Shown one piece after another: positions 1 to 8,486 of a stretch of 64,000 nt of DNA (its first letter is position 1; the number at the start of each line of letters is the position of its first letter). The stretch is from assembly GCF_025567405.1 (NCBI RefSeq), contig NZ_JAOQKJ010000013.1:3717-67716 (forward strand). The letters are read 5' to 3'. A model generated the notes under the pieces. It saw only the letters and a program-made list of their open reading frames with translations, was not told the origin of the DNA and did not search any database. Source of the DNA: Suilimivivens aceti (GTDB lineage: Bacteria; Bacillota; Clostridia; Lachnospirales; Lachnospiraceae). The translations under genes and the position numbers were made by a program.

Positions 1-30
1 TTGTAAAAACAGGTGAAGGAGTGGAATGCA

Positions 31-489
31 ATGATATTAAAGGAAAAAGAAAGAACAGCGATCGAAGATCTGCAGACACAGGAAAAAAGCTGTGTGGAAA
101 AGTATGGAAAGTATGCAAAGGAAGCCAAAGACCCGGAGCTGAAGAATCTCTTTTCCAGACTACAGAAGGAGGAGCAGAAGCATTATGATTCCCTTTCGCA
201 GGTACTGAATGGCAGTGTACCGGACTGTGACTGCAATGACAGTCAGGGAAGGGATTACACACCCAAGGCGGCATATTCATCCATGAGCAGCAATGCTGAC
301 AAAGAGCATGATGCATTTCTGGCTACTGACTGTATTGGCACGGAGAAGCTGGTATCTGGAGAATATAATACAGATGTATTTGTCTTTGGAGAGAGCAAGA
401 TCCGAAAACTGCTGGCCGATATCCAGATCGAAGAGCAGAATCATGCGGAGATGCTGTTCAAATACAAGATGGCAAATGGAATGGCATAA
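31..489 (+). CDS. CotF-like ferritin-like coat protein
   Basis: A 152-residue protein with two E-E-x-x-H motifs (EEQKH at 47-51, EEQNH at 134-138) about 87 residues apart, the pattern of a ferritin-like four-helix bundle as in the CotF/spore-coat family. Such proteins are small, soluble and often associated with spores; whether this copy binds metal is not known. A GTG at 13 would give a longer frame, but AAGGAG at 16-21 sits nine bases before the ATG at 31, so I chose 31. No signal peptide or membrane segment. It is a single gene followed by a strong terminator. Fairly sure of the family, not of the function. Confidence 0.75.
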   Translation: MILKEKERTAIEDLQTQEKSCVEKYGKYAKEAKDPELKNLFSRLQKEEQKHYDSLSQVLNGSVPDCDCNDSQGRDYTPKAAYSSMSSNADKEHDAFLATDCIGTEKLVSGEYNTDVFVFGESKIRKLLADIQIEEQNHAEMLFKYKMANGMA

Positions 490-517
490 AGAGAAAAACA
501 CTTCTGCAAAAAGAAGA

Positions 518-562
518 GGGCTGTCAGATGGGTAAATTTACCTGGACGACAGCCCTGTTTTA
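518..562 (+). terminator. Rho-independent terminator after the CotF-like gene
   Basis: GGGCTGTC (518-525) pairs with GACAGCCC (548-555) around the inner palindrome GGTAAATTTACC, followed by TGTTTTAT. Confidence 0.85.
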
Positions 563-643
563 TACCTGCTTTTACGTCATTTCTTCCGGTTTTTGTTCCT
601 AATTTATTGTTGGTTTGATGATAAGATTGTTATTATATTACGG

Positions 644-672
644 TTTACAGGCTGAAACATGTCTGATATAAT
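644..672 (+). promoter_or_regulatory. Promoter of the holin-like toxin mRNA
   Basis: TTTACA (644-649), 17 bases, TATAAT (667-672) with a TGA extended -10 just before it. It would start an mRNA near 679 with about 80 nt of leader before the peptide ATG at 762. Confidence 0.75.
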
Positions 673-761
673 GCTAATTAAGGAAAGTCAGAGAGCAAAG
701 GTGGCACCCTCTAATATGGAGGGGCTAATCCCTCCAGACGAAAGAAAGGAGGGCGATGCCA

Positions 762-851
762 ATGGTTACATATTCAGAGCTTATAGAGTTCAGTATGTTC
801 ATTGTTACCCTTATTGGATTGTGTTATGCAATCTTCAAAGGTAGAAAATAG
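762..851 (+). CDS. Small hydrophobic holin-like toxin peptide (type I toxin candidate)
   Basis: A 29-residue peptide starting MVTYSELIEF, with one hydrophobic segment (about residues 8-24) and a basic end (KGRK). AAAGGAGGG lies before the ATG. Size, the MVTYS start and the layout resemble the putative holin-like toxin (Hol-Tox) family of Firmicutes, whose members are membrane-acting type I toxins held off by an antisense RNA. The TAG stop runs straight into an inverted repeat, and an opposing promoter lies at 938-966. Most gene callers would miss it. The family assignment is from memory of such peptides and the toxicity is inferred. Confidence 0.65.
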   Translation: MVTYSELIEFSMFIVTLIGLCYAIFKGRK

Positions 852-931
852 CCGCCAACTACTCGCACTAGTTGACGGCTTGGTATAAAAGCTAAACTAT
901 AGAGGGTAGACCGCTTCTCTGGCTTTTCCTC
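845..931 (-). ncRNA. Candidate antisense antitoxin RNA
   Basis: The minus-strand promoter at 938-966 would start an RNA near 931 that runs leftward into the hairpin 851-881 (GCCGCCAACT pairing with AGTTGACGGC, one mismatch) and then TATTTTC, a plausible minus-strand terminator. The roughly 85-nt product overlaps the 3' end of the toxin mRNA. The ends are predicted from promoter and hairpin only. Confidence 0.5.
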
Positions 932-937
932 TACTCA

Positions 938-966
938 AGGATAGCATATAAATCAGCAAAAAGCAA
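938..966 (-). promoter_or_regulatory. Antisense RNA promoter
   Basis: Read on the minus strand: TTGCTT (966-961), 17 bases, TATCCT (943-938) with a TGC extended -10. It faces the toxin gene at 762-851. Confidence 0.55.
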
Positions 967-999
967 GAATAGTTCAGCCTGTTCTGATACCATCCGGCT

Positions 1000-2550
1000 T
1001 TAAATCAGCTTTACATAAACAGCGGTTCCACCGTCTACAGAAACACCACCTTTTTCAAGGACAGCATTGCCGCCAACCGTAGTCAGGATCTCGCCGGCAG
1101 TGTCAGGAACAAAGGCAGGCTTCCCGGCAGGATTGATGACCACAAGGATGGTTTCTTCCTCGCAGCTTCTCTGGTAAACCATAGGATAGTCATCCTTCAG
1201 GAATGTAACGGCAGCTTTGCTCTGCAGTGCAGGATGCGCCATACGAAGAGCAATCAGATGTTTTACGGTACTGCGGAGGGAAGAGGTGTCGTTCATCTGG
1301 CTTTCCGCATCCGGACGATCTTTGCTTTCATCCTGCTTAATATAAAGCTTTTCTGCTGCGGCAGTGGAGAAACCGGCATTGGTCATCTTATTCCACTGCA
1401 TGGGGGAACGGGAACCGGTACGCTCATAGCCGCCTTCAACAGAAGTCAGCCCTTCCACATAACGCATACCGATCTCATCACCATAGTAAATAAAAGGTGC
1501 GCCCGGCATGGAAAGGAGGAACGCAAAGGCAACCTTCATTTCTTCCGGCTCCAGCCGTCTTGCCATTCTATCCATATCATGATTACCGGAAGGAATACAG
1601 ATCAGTCCTTTTCCATTTGTCTTTTCATAGTTACCCTGATAGGTTTTAATAAACTCTTTGGCACTGCCAAGTCCCCTTCTTGAAAAATAAGGCTCCTCAC
1701 AGCGGAAAAGATCATTGTAATGGGAAGGACCAAAGTGAAGCAGAAAGTCCATGTGGAAGCCGCCGATCAGGCTCTTGTCAGGTTCGCCCCATTCGCTGAC
1801 CATGGCAGCCATAGGAAATTCTTCATTTAAAAAGGTACGGATATCCTGCCAGAGTGCAATCGTACCCTTGCCGTCTTCATCATTTTTGACAAGGGAGCCG
1901 GCCATATCCACACGGAAGCCGTCACAGCCCATGGAAAGCCAGAAACGCATGATATTTTTCAGCTCTTCCCGGGTGGAAAGAGGACCCTCATCATTCATGG
2001 ACTGCTGCCATTTTTTATCCGGATCCGGCTTGTAGAAGCCGTAGTTCAGGGCAGGCTGATGGGAGAAGAAGTTGACGATACAGGAACCGTCACGGGGAGA
2101 GATGCCACGGATACAGCCCATATTGTCAGGGGATTCCCAGACGCTGTCTGTCCATACATAGCGGTCTGTATAGGCATTCTTTTCTGCCTTCATGGATTCC
2201 TGAAACCATTTGCAGGTAACAGCAGTATGACCAGGAACCAGATCCAGGATCACATGCATATCGCGCTTATGGGCCTCGGCAAACAGATTTGCCAGATCTT
2301 CATTGGTACCATAACGGGGTGCTACGGTATAATAATCCTCTACATCATAACCGGCATCGCCAAAAGGGGACTGGAAGCAGGGATTCAGCCAGAGAGCTGT
2401 GCATCCAAGTTCTTTGATATAATCCAGCTTACTGATGATACCGTTGATATCACCGATACCGTCGGCATTGGTATCGCAGAAAGACTGGGGATAGATTTCA
2501 TAAAAAACAGCATTGTCAAGCCATGCGGGCTGTTTTACAGTTGTGCTCAT
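1000..2550 (-). CDS. GH13 alpha-glucosidase/amylase-family enzyme
   Basis: A 516-residue cytoplasmic glycoside hydrolase of family GH13; no signal peptide. The family cleaves or transfers alpha-glucosidic bonds through an (alpha/beta)8 barrel. Visible motifs are DLVPGHT (103-109), GFRVDMAG with nucleophile D215, SEWGE with acid/base E253, and SGNHD with D325; a beta-sandwich-like C-terminus follows. The first motif usually reads V-x-NH, so PGH is slightly unusual. The open frame extends upstream to 2670, but AAGGAGG sits just before the ATG at 2550, so the shorter start is used. It is divergent from the AraC regulator at 2776, which probably controls it in response to an oligosaccharide. Exact substrate unknown: oligo-1,6-glucosidase, trehalose/maltose type or similar. 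Confidence 0.88.
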   Translation of the reverse strand: MSTTVKQPAWLDNAVFYEIYPQSFCDTNADGIGDINGIISKLDYIKELGCTALWLNPCFQSPFGDAGYDVEDYYTVAPRYGTNEDLANLFAEAHKRDMHVILDLVPGHTAVTCKWFQESMKAEKNAYTDRYVWTDSVWESPDNMGCIRGISPRDGSCIVNFFSHQPALNYGFYKPDPDKKWQQSMNDEGPLSTREELKNIMRFWLSMGCDGFRVDMAGSLVKNDEDGKGTIALWQDIRTFLNEEFPMAAMVSEWGEPDKSLIGGFHMDFLLHFGPSHYNDLFRCEEPYFSRRGLGSAKEFIKTYQGNYEKTNGKGLICIPSGNHDMDRMARRLEPEEMKVAFAFLLSMPGAPFIYYGDEIGMRYVEGLTSVEGGYERTGSRSPMQWNKMTNAGFSTAAAEKLYIKQDESKDRPDAESQMNDTSSLRSTVKHLIALRMAHPALQSKAAVTFLKDDYPMVYQRSCEEETILVVINPAGKPAFVPDTAGEILTTVGGNAVLEKGGVSVDGGTAVYVKLI

Positions 2551-2645
2551 GAGAGATTCCTCCTTAAAAATAGTGTTTCCGTTTTTGCAGAAATGTGTTT
2601 TGACCGAAGATGAAAAAGAAGTTGTTTCTTTTTCCTTATAACGAT

Positions 2646-2674
2646 ACAATACTATTAGAAAAGGAATCATTCAA
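2646..2674 (-). promoter_or_regulatory. Promoter of the GH13 gene
   Basis: On the minus strand TTGAAT (2674-2669), 17 bases, TATTGT (2651-2646). The predicted leader to the ATG at 2550 is about 90 nt. Confidence 0.5.
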
Positions 2675-2696
2675 CTGAAATTCTATGAAAAACTGG

Positions 2697-2702
2697 TATG
2701 AT
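2697..2702 (+). promoter_or_regulatory. Extended -10 element before the AraC-type gene
   Basis: TGG-TATGAT with no clear -35, as expected of an extended -10 promoter. It lies 22 bp from the divergent GH13 promoter, so one bound regulator could affect both. Confidence 0.4.
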
Positions 2703-2775
2703 TCTACTGCGGATATCCAAAAGAAGATTCCATCACATTGTAGAACAAACAAAAGCAGGATGACAGAAAGCAGCT

Positions 2776-3666
2776 ATGGAAAAAGAGAAGAGAGTACACA
2801 GTTCAATATTGATCCCCTACAGTTATTACTCCGGCCGGATCCCTGATTACTTCCCCTTTGTGCCCCTGCACTGGCACAGGGAATGGGAGCTGAATGTGAT
2901 CACAGAAGGAAATGGTGTGGTACGTCTTGGGGAAAAGGAAACAGAGGCAAAGGCTGGTGATATCGTGCTGATCCAGCCAGAATTGTTGCATGCCATTACC
3001 ACTGATGACAGACTGTTCTATGACACCGTGGTGTTTAGTAGTGATATGTTCGGAAACGGGGAGGACCGGAGTTACCGGAAGATGGTGCATCCTCTTTGCC
3101 TTGGCAGGGCCTGCCTGCAGATCGCTGAGGAGAAAAATGTGTGTTACAAGGAAATCAGAGAATGTGCAGATACTGTGATCTGCTGCGCAAGAGAGAATAG
3201 TGCGGAGGCAGATCTTTTGATGAAAGGAGAACTTCTGCGGCTTTTATGGTTCTTTTATGAAGGTGACCTGGTGTCCGGAAACAGGGAGCCTGTGCAGAAC
3301 GTGGAGATCAAGGCGGCCATTGATTATATGTCGATCCACTATGCTGAAAATATTACCATTGCAGATCTGGCAGGGCAGGTGAATTTAAGCCAGAGCTACT
3401 TTATGCAGAAATTCCGGGAGATGGCCGGAATGGGAGCGGCAGAGTACCTGAACAGACTGCGGATCCAAAAGGCCTGCGAAGAGATTCTTTCCGGAAGCAG
3501 CATCTCCGGGGCAGCTTTCGACTGTGGATTCCGGAACCTTTCCAATTTCAACAGACAGTTCCGCATGATGGTAGGGTGTACCCCGAGGGAATACAGGGGA
3601 AGAAACCAATGCCCGCCTGCAGAAATTGCAGGAAGAGGTATCTTTCAAGCAGGGGATATGCTATGA
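2776..3666 (+). CDS. AraC-family regulator with cupin sensor domain
   Basis: A 296-residue protein. Residues about 20-100 form a cupin-type ligand domain (PLHWHREWELNVI, then a GDIVLIQPELLHAI strand pair); residues about 185-280 carry two helix-turn-helix motifs of the AraC/XylS type (ITIADLAGQVNLSQSYFMQKFRE and ISGAAFDCGFRNLSNFNRQFR). This layout is usual for sugar-responsive activators in gut Firmicutes. It is divergently transcribed from the GH13 gene, which is its likely target. The ribosome binding site before the ATG is weak. The inducer cannot be read from sequence. Confidence 0.88.
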   Translation: MEKEKRVHSSILIPYSYYSGRIPDYFPFVPLHWHREWELNVITEGNGVVRLGEKETEAKAGDIVLIQPELLHAITTDDRLFYDTVVFSSDMFGNGEDRSYRKMVHPLCLGRACLQIAEEKNVCYKEIRECADTVICCARENSAEADLLMKGELLRLLWFFYEGDLVSGNREPVQNVEIKAAIDYMSIHYAENITIADLAGQVNLSQSYFMQKFREMAGMGAAEYLNRLRIQKACEEILSGSSISGAAFDCGFRNLSNFNRQFRMMVGCTPREYRGRNQCPPAEIAGRGIFQAGDML

Positions 3667-3702
3667 TAGGAAAGACAGGTAACTGGATGAGGAGGAATGA
3701 AT

Positions 3703-4869
3703 ATGAAGGCATTAAGCAGTAGAACAGCAGATTTTACAGATTCCGTTATCAGACGTATGACCCGCGTTTCCAATCAGCATGGTGCCGTGAATCTTTCCCA
3801 GGGATTTCCTGACTTTGATCCCCCAAGAGAGATTACAGACCGTCTTTCTGAAGTGGCGAAAAGCGGTCCTCATCAGTATGCACTGACCTGGGGGGCACAG
3901 AATTTCAGAGAGGCTCTTGTCAGAAAGCAGGAGCATTTTTCCGGCATGAAGTTTGATCCGGATAAAGAGGTCGTGGTGACCTGTGGCAGTACGGAAGCCA
4001 TGATGGCGTCCATGATGAGTGTATGCAATCCGGGAGACAAAGTAGTGATCTTTTCTCCTTTTTATGAAAATTATGGCGCTGACACCATTTTAAGTGGTGC
4101 GGAGCCGGTTTATGTACCGTTAAAGCCGCCCACGTTCTGCTTTGATGCGGATGAACTGGAAGCGGCCATGAAGCAGGATGGCGTGAAAGCACTGATCCTC
4201 TGTAATCCTTCCAATCCCTGTGGTAAAGTATTTACAAGGGATGAGCTCCTGGTGATCGCTGATCTGGCGAAGAAATACGATCTTTATGTGATCACTGATG
4301 AAGTTTATGAGCACATTTTATATAAGCCTCACGTACATACTTATATGGCATCTCTGCCGGGCATGAGAGAACGCACGATCATGTGCAATTCCCTGTCAAA
4401 GACCTATTCCATTACCGGCTGGCGTCTTGGCTATGTGATTGCCCCGCCGGAAATCGCAGACCGTGTGAAAAAGGTGCACGATTTCCTGACAGTAGGTGCG
4501 GCAGCTCCGCTGATGGAGGCAGCTGTGGTCGGCCTGAACTTCGGAGATGACTATTATCAGCAGCTACAGGCACATTATACGCATATGAAGGAGCTGTTTG
4601 TGGGAGGACTTAAGGATATCGGACTTACCTTTACAGAGCCCCAGGGCGCTTACTATGTACTGATGGATATCAGTGAATTTGGATATGACAGTGACCTGGT
4701 ATTCTGCGAGGAACTGGCAGAGAAGGTTGGCGTTGGCGCTGTGCCGGGCTCCAGCTTTTTCAGGGAGGATATAAACCATCTGATCCGTTTCCACTTTGCA
4801 AAGCAGGATGAGACTCTTAAGAAGGCACTGGACAGACTTGCCGATATCCGTACAAAGATGAAAAAATAA
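3703..4869 (+). CDS. Class I/II pyridoxal-phosphate aminotransferase
   Basis: A 388-residue fold-type I aminotransferase. Seen: the substrate-end motif NLSQGFPDFDPP, NPSNPCGKVF (cofactor-binding Asn), ITDEVYEH with the Asp that holds the pyridine nitrogen, SLSKTYSITGWRLGY with Schiff-base Lys at 233, and an Arg in HLIRFHFA for the substrate carboxylate. It resembles AspC/PatA/DapL-neighbour enzymes; the amino donor is not readable. Two ATGs are in frame. GGAGG at 3691-3695 is one base from the first and seven from the second, so the second (3703) is preferred. It follows the AraC gene by about 35 bp and may be co-transcribed with it and with the two-component genes below. Confidence 0.88.
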   Translation: MKALSSRTADFTDSVIRRMTRVSNQHGAVNLSQGFPDFDPPREITDRLSEVAKSGPHQYALTWGAQNFREALVRKQEHFSGMKFDPDKEVVVTCGSTEAMMASMMSVCNPGDKVVIFSPFYENYGADTILSGAEPVYVPLKPPTFCFDADELEAAMKQDGVKALILCNPSNPCGKVFTRDELLVIADLAKKYDLYVITDEVYEHILYKPHVHTYMASLPGMRERTIMCNSLSKTYSITGWRLGYVIAPPEIADRVKKVHDFLTVGAAAPLMEAAVVGLNFGDDYYQQLQAHYTHMKELFVGGLKDIGLTFTEPQGAYYVLMDISEFGYDSDLVFCEELAEKVGVGAVPGSSFFREDINHLIRFHFAKQDETLKKALDRLADIRTKMKK

Positions 4870-4884
4870 AGGACGGGAATACCG

Positions 4885-5589
4885 ATGAAATATAAAATAC
4901 TGGTAGCAGAGGATGATACAGATATTGCAGATTTTATCAAGCTTTATCTGGAAAATGAAGGCTATGAGGTGATTCCTTCGGCAGATGGGATGACAGCTTA
5001 TGAGAAACTGAAGGAAAGCAGGGCAGATCTGGCAGTTGTTGACATCATGATGCCGAAGTTAAACGGCTATGATCTGATCCGGCGGATCCGGGAGGACAGT
5101 AATATTCCCATTATCATTTTGTCTGCGAAAAATCTGGACAGTGACAAGATCCTCGGTCTTGATCTCGGTGCAGATGATTATCTGACAAAGCCCTTCAATC
5201 CCCTGGAGCTGATTGCCAGGATACGATCTAATATCAGAAGATATTACAGCCTTGGCAGCCAGGCAGAGGCTGAGGCGAAAGAGAGCAGACAGATCCGTGT
5301 AGGTGATCTTGTACTGGATGAGGATTCCGTTACTCTGAAAAAGGGTGATCAGGTGATCACTATCACGCCTACAGAATATAAGATGCTTTCTCTGTTTATG
5401 AAGTCTCCCGGTAAGGTGTTTACCAAGATGCAGATCTATCAGGCAGTTAACGGAGAGTGCTATGTCAATGATGACAATACGCTGATGGTGCATATTTCCA
5501 ATCTGAGGGACAAGATCGAGGATAATCCGAGGGAACCCAGATATATCAAAAACATAAGAGGTATCGGTTACAAAATTGAAAAGCTATAA
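4885..5589 (+). CDS. OmpR/PhoB-type response regulator (VanR-like)
   Basis: A 234-residue two-domain regulator. The receiver domain (1-120) has acidic residues D10/D11, phospho-acceptor D53 in VVDIMMPK, S80 and K102. A winged-helix DNA-binding domain occupies about 138-232 (TPTEYKMLSLFMKSPGKVFT, IRGIGYKI). Receiver and wing sequences are closest to the VanR type of Gram-positive regulators. The last 14 bases overlap the kinase gene downstream, its certain partner. It starts 16 bp after the aminotransferase stop, suggesting one operon. Confidence 0.93.
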   Translation: MKYKILVAEDDTDIADFIKLYLENEGYEVIPSADGMTAYEKLKESRADLAVVDIMMPKLNGYDLIRRIREDSNIPIIILSAKNLDSDKILGLDLGADDYLTKPFNPLELIARIRSNIRRYYSLGSQAEAEAKESRQIRVGDLVLDEDSVTLKKGDQVITITPTEYKMLSLFMKSPGKVFTKMQIYQAVNGECYVNDDNTLMVHISNLRDKIEDNPREPRYIKNIRGIGYKIEKL

Positions 5590-7177
5590 GAAGAAAGAAA
5601 AAAGTCTGTATACCCTGCTGATCAAAAACTATGTGATTTTCGCTGTTGTTCTGCTTCTGGCAGTTCAGATCCTCGGGCTGTTGGAAGAGCTTATGGATCA
5701 GAAGATTGCACGGCTGCCCAGAATCGATCACCCCGTCGGAGAGCAGGAAAAGCTGGCGGATGAAGACTATGGATCCCTTTCCATGAAAGCTTTGCTTGGA
5801 ACGGAAGGCTATTTTGATATATATACAGCAGCGGGAGAAAGGTTATACACAGACTATGATGCTTTTGGGAGCAGCTATACACTGAAGGAGATCAGTCTGA
5901 TCCCGGAGTGCAATACACATGTCAGCTATGAAACAAAGAATTATGAAATGGAAGATGGCAGCAGGCAGATCCTGGTGACAGAAAGTAAAAAAGAAGAGGA
6001 TACCGGATATCAGGAGAACATTGCCTATTATCTGTTTGATGGAGAACTGAGGCTTCTGGAAAGCAGTGTCTCATTTCCGTATAAGCAGATCACAGAGCGG
6101 GAGCTGCGTCTTCTCACAGCTGCAACAGATAACGGGTACAGTACCTATAAATATTCCTACAGAACAGAAAATGGGGAAGACAGGATCCTGCTCATGCATG
6201 TGAAAAGAATGGACAGACAGAGGGTTAAAAGACTGATGGTTTTCAAACAGATCTTTATTCCTGCTTATGTGTTGATCCTGATAGGGGCTACACTGTTCTT
6301 CGCATTATGGATGCACAGGCGTGTGAGGGAGCCTCTTTTTATCCTGAAAAACGGGATCCAGGATTTTGCTGATGGCAAAAGGGATACTGTCCTTTCTTAT
6401 CAGGGACCCAGGGAATTTGAGGATATTTTCAGCAGCTTTAACCGGATGGCGGTGCAGCTTAAGGAAAGTGAAAGTGCCAAAGAGCATCTGATCATGGAAA
6501 AGCAGCGCATGCTGGCAGATATTTCCCATGATCTGAAAACACCGATCACGGTGATCCAGGGATATGCCAAAGCAGTGGCAGATGGCCTGACGGATGAGGA
6601 GATGCAGAAGCAGTATCTGAATACAATTGTTAAAAAGGCTGAGAGCCTGACAGATATGATCAATACCTTTCACGATTACAGTAAGCTGGAGCATCCGGAA
6701 TTTTGTCTGGTAAGGGAAACACAGGATCTGGCTGAGTATCTGCGGGAATATCTGGCGGAGAAATATGATGAGATCGATCTGGGCGGATTTAACCTTGAGG
6801 TGGAGATCCCTGAAGAAACGGTATCCTACAGCTTTGACCGAGTACAGATGAAGCGGGTATTTGATAATATCATTTCCAATTCCCTGCGTCACAATCCGCC
6901 TGGAACTGTTATTTATGTAACACTGCAGCAGTCAGATAAGGCGGTCCGTATAGAGATCGGAGACAGTGGTGTTGGCATTCCGCTGGAACTGCAGGATACA
7001 CTTTTTGATCCTTTTATTGTTGGGGATGAATCACGGAATACAAGACAGGGCTCAGGGCTTGGACTAGCCGTGGCACATAAGATCATAGAGCTTCACGGAG
7101 GAGCTCTTTTCCTTGAAAAAGGGGAGCAGCATGGCAATGGCATCAGCACACTGTTTGTGATACGGCTGCTTAAATAA
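5576..7177 (+). CDS. Membrane sensor histidine kinase (VanS-like)
   Basis: A 533-residue kinase. Membrane helices at about 17-36 and 226-246 bracket an extracellular sensor domain of about 190 residues. HAMP linker about 247-300; phospho-acceptor H318 in ADISHDLKTPITVIQGY; N box NIISNSLRHNP; G1 DSGVGIP; G2 GSGLGLAV. It starts at a TTG inside the regulator gene (14-bp overlap), with AGAGGT upstream as a weak ribosome binding site, which implies translational coupling. The H-box region is of the VanS/YycG-related HisKA kind. The signal is unknown; no vanHAX-type genes are nearby, so this is not evidence of glycopeptide resistance. Confidence 0.92.
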   Translation: MKSYKKKEKSLYTLLIKNYVIFAVVLLLAVQILGLLEELMDQKIARLPRIDHPVGEQEKLADEDYGSLSMKALLGTEGYFDIYTAAGERLYTDYDAFGSSYTLKEISLIPECNTHVSYETKNYEMEDGSRQILVTESKKEEDTGYQENIAYYLFDGELRLLESSVSFPYKQITERELRLLTAATDNGYSTYKYSYRTENGEDRILLMHVKRMDRQRVKRLMVFKQIFIPAYVLILIGATLFFALWMHRRVREPLFILKNGIQDFADGKRDTVLSYQGPREFEDIFSSFNRMAVQLKESESAKEHLIMEKQRMLADISHDLKTPITVIQGYAKAVADGLTDEEMQKQYLNTIVKKAESLTDMINTFHDYSKLEHPEFCLVRETQDLAEYLREYLAEKYDEIDLGGFNLEVEIPEETVSYSFDRVQMKRVFDNIISNSLRHNPPGTVIYVTLQQSDKAVRIEIGDSGVGIPLELQDTLFDPFIVGDESRNTRQGSGLGLAVAHKIIELHGGALFLEKGEQHGNGISTLFVIRLLK

Positions 7178-7225
7178 AAAAAGGCATAATGGAAATCAGA
7201 GCTTCTGATCCATTATGCCTTTTTA
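7178..7225. terminator. Bidirectional terminator between the kinase gene and trpS
   Basis: AAAAAGGCATAATGG pairs with CCATTATGCCTTTTT; A-run on one side and T-run on the other serve both converging genes. Confidence 0.9.
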
Positions 7226-7236
7226 GCGCGAAATGG

Positions 7237-8325
7237 TTATTCAGCCTTATATCTGTCGGCCTGCTCTGCAATCAGGGCATGGTCATCAAAGTAATTGATC
7301 TTCATGGACTTTTTGACATCATCAAGAGTCCTGGCGGCAACTTCTTCAGCTTCCATGCTTCCCTTGTGCAGAATCTCGTAAATATCAGGGATACGCTGTT
7401 CCCATTCCTTACGGCTTGTTCGGATAGGGGAGAGCTGCTCCTGAAGGACGTTGTTCAGGAATTTCTTAACCTTCACATCACCAAGACCGCCTCTTGTATA
7501 GTGATCCTTTAATTCCTGGAGGCAGCTGTACTCAGGCAGATATTCAGCAAACATATCATCCTTACAGAAGGCGTCCAGATATATGAAGACAGGATTGCCC
7601 TCTACCTGGCCGGGATCAGATACCTGTAAGTGGTTAGGGTCTGTAAACATGCTCATAACCTTCTTACGAACCTCTTCTTCAGGATCGGAAAGGTAAATGC
7701 AGTTATTCAGGGATTTGCTCATCTTGGCCTTTCCATCGGTACCTGGCAGACGAAGGCATGCCTTGTTGTCAGGAAGCAGGATATCAGGCTCTACCAGAGT
7801 GTCACCGTAAACGGAATTGAACTTTCTTACAATCTCCTTGGTCTGCTCCAGCATGGGAAGCTGATCTTCACCGACCGGAACGGTAGTTGCCTTGAAGGCT
7901 GTGATATCAGCAGCCTGGCTGATCGGGTAGGTAAAGAATCCAACCGGTATGCTGGCTTCAAAGTTTCGCATCTGGATTTCAGATTTAACGGTAGGGTTAC
8001 GCTGCAATCTGGAAACAGTAACCAGATTCATATAGTAAAAAGTAAGTTCAGTCAGTTCTGGGATCTGTGACTGGATCAGAAGCGTGGATTTCTCGGGATC
8101 AAGACCACAGGAAAGGTAGTCAAGAGCCACCTCAATGATATTCTGGCGGACTTTCTCCGGATTTTCTGCGTTGTCTGTCAGTGCCTGTGCATCTGCGATC
8201 ATAATAAAGATTTTATCGAATTCACCGGAATTCTGAAGCTCCACTCTTCTGCGGAGGGAACCGACATAGTGACCCACATGAAGTCTTCCGGTAGGTCTGT
8301 CACCGGTCAGTATGATTTTTGACAT
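7237..8325 (-). CDS. trpS: Tryptophanyl-tRNA synthetase
   Basis: A 362-residue class I aminoacyl-tRNA synthetase that charges tRNA-Trp. The HIGH-type motif is HVGH (16-19) in PTGRLHVGHYVGSL; the KMSKS motif is present as GKAKMSKSLNN. Length is slightly above the usual 330-340. The open frame extends 19 codons further, but CGAGGAAC lies eight bases before the ATG at 8325 and the protein starts MSKIILTGDRPTG as the family does. Its own -10-like ATTATA complement lies at 8374-8379. No T-box motif is seen in the 160 bp upstream, which is notable because many Firmicute synthetase genes have one. Confidence 0.95.
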   Translation of the reverse strand: MSKIILTGDRPTGRLHVGHYVGSLRRRVELQNSGEFDKIFIMIADAQALTDNAENPEKVRQNIIEVALDYLSCGLDPEKSTLLIQSQIPELTELTFYYMNLVTVSRLQRNPTVKSEIQMRNFEASIPVGFFTYPISQAADITAFKATTVPVGEDQLPMLEQTKEIVRKFNSVYGDTLVEPDILLPDNKACLRLPGTDGKAKMSKSLNNCIYLSDPEEEVRKKVMSMFTDPNHLQVSDPGQVEGNPVFIYLDAFCKDDMFAEYLPEYSCLQELKDHYTRGGLGDVKVKKFLNNVLQEQLSPIRTSRKEWEQRIPDIYEILHKGSMEAEEVAARTLDDVKKSMKINYFDDHALIAEQADRYKAE

Positions 8326-8486
8326 AATTTTGTTCCTCGTTTCTTCTGTGTACGGCAGGAAACCGTCCTTTTCATTATACACTATTGTGAAGCATTTTCC
8401 ATATAGATTTCAAAAATAAATTCATGTACAATGAAAACAGGGAAAAGGATCTGGAATATGATCAACGGGAATAGAAGGTAGACACA

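Noticed and set aside
659..844. 61-codon frame over the toxin leader
   Set aside because: It is out of frame with the toxin peptide, has no ribosome binding site and covers the promoter.
4885..7177. Glycopeptide-resistance system
   Set aside because: The two-component pair is VanRS-like but no vanHAX-type ligase or dehydrogenase genes are present; such regulators are common without resistance genes.
8326..8486. Possible T-box leader before trpS
   Set aside because: No AGGGTGG-type T-box motif and no specifier/antiterminator structure found on the minus strand in the 160 bp available before the divergent gene.
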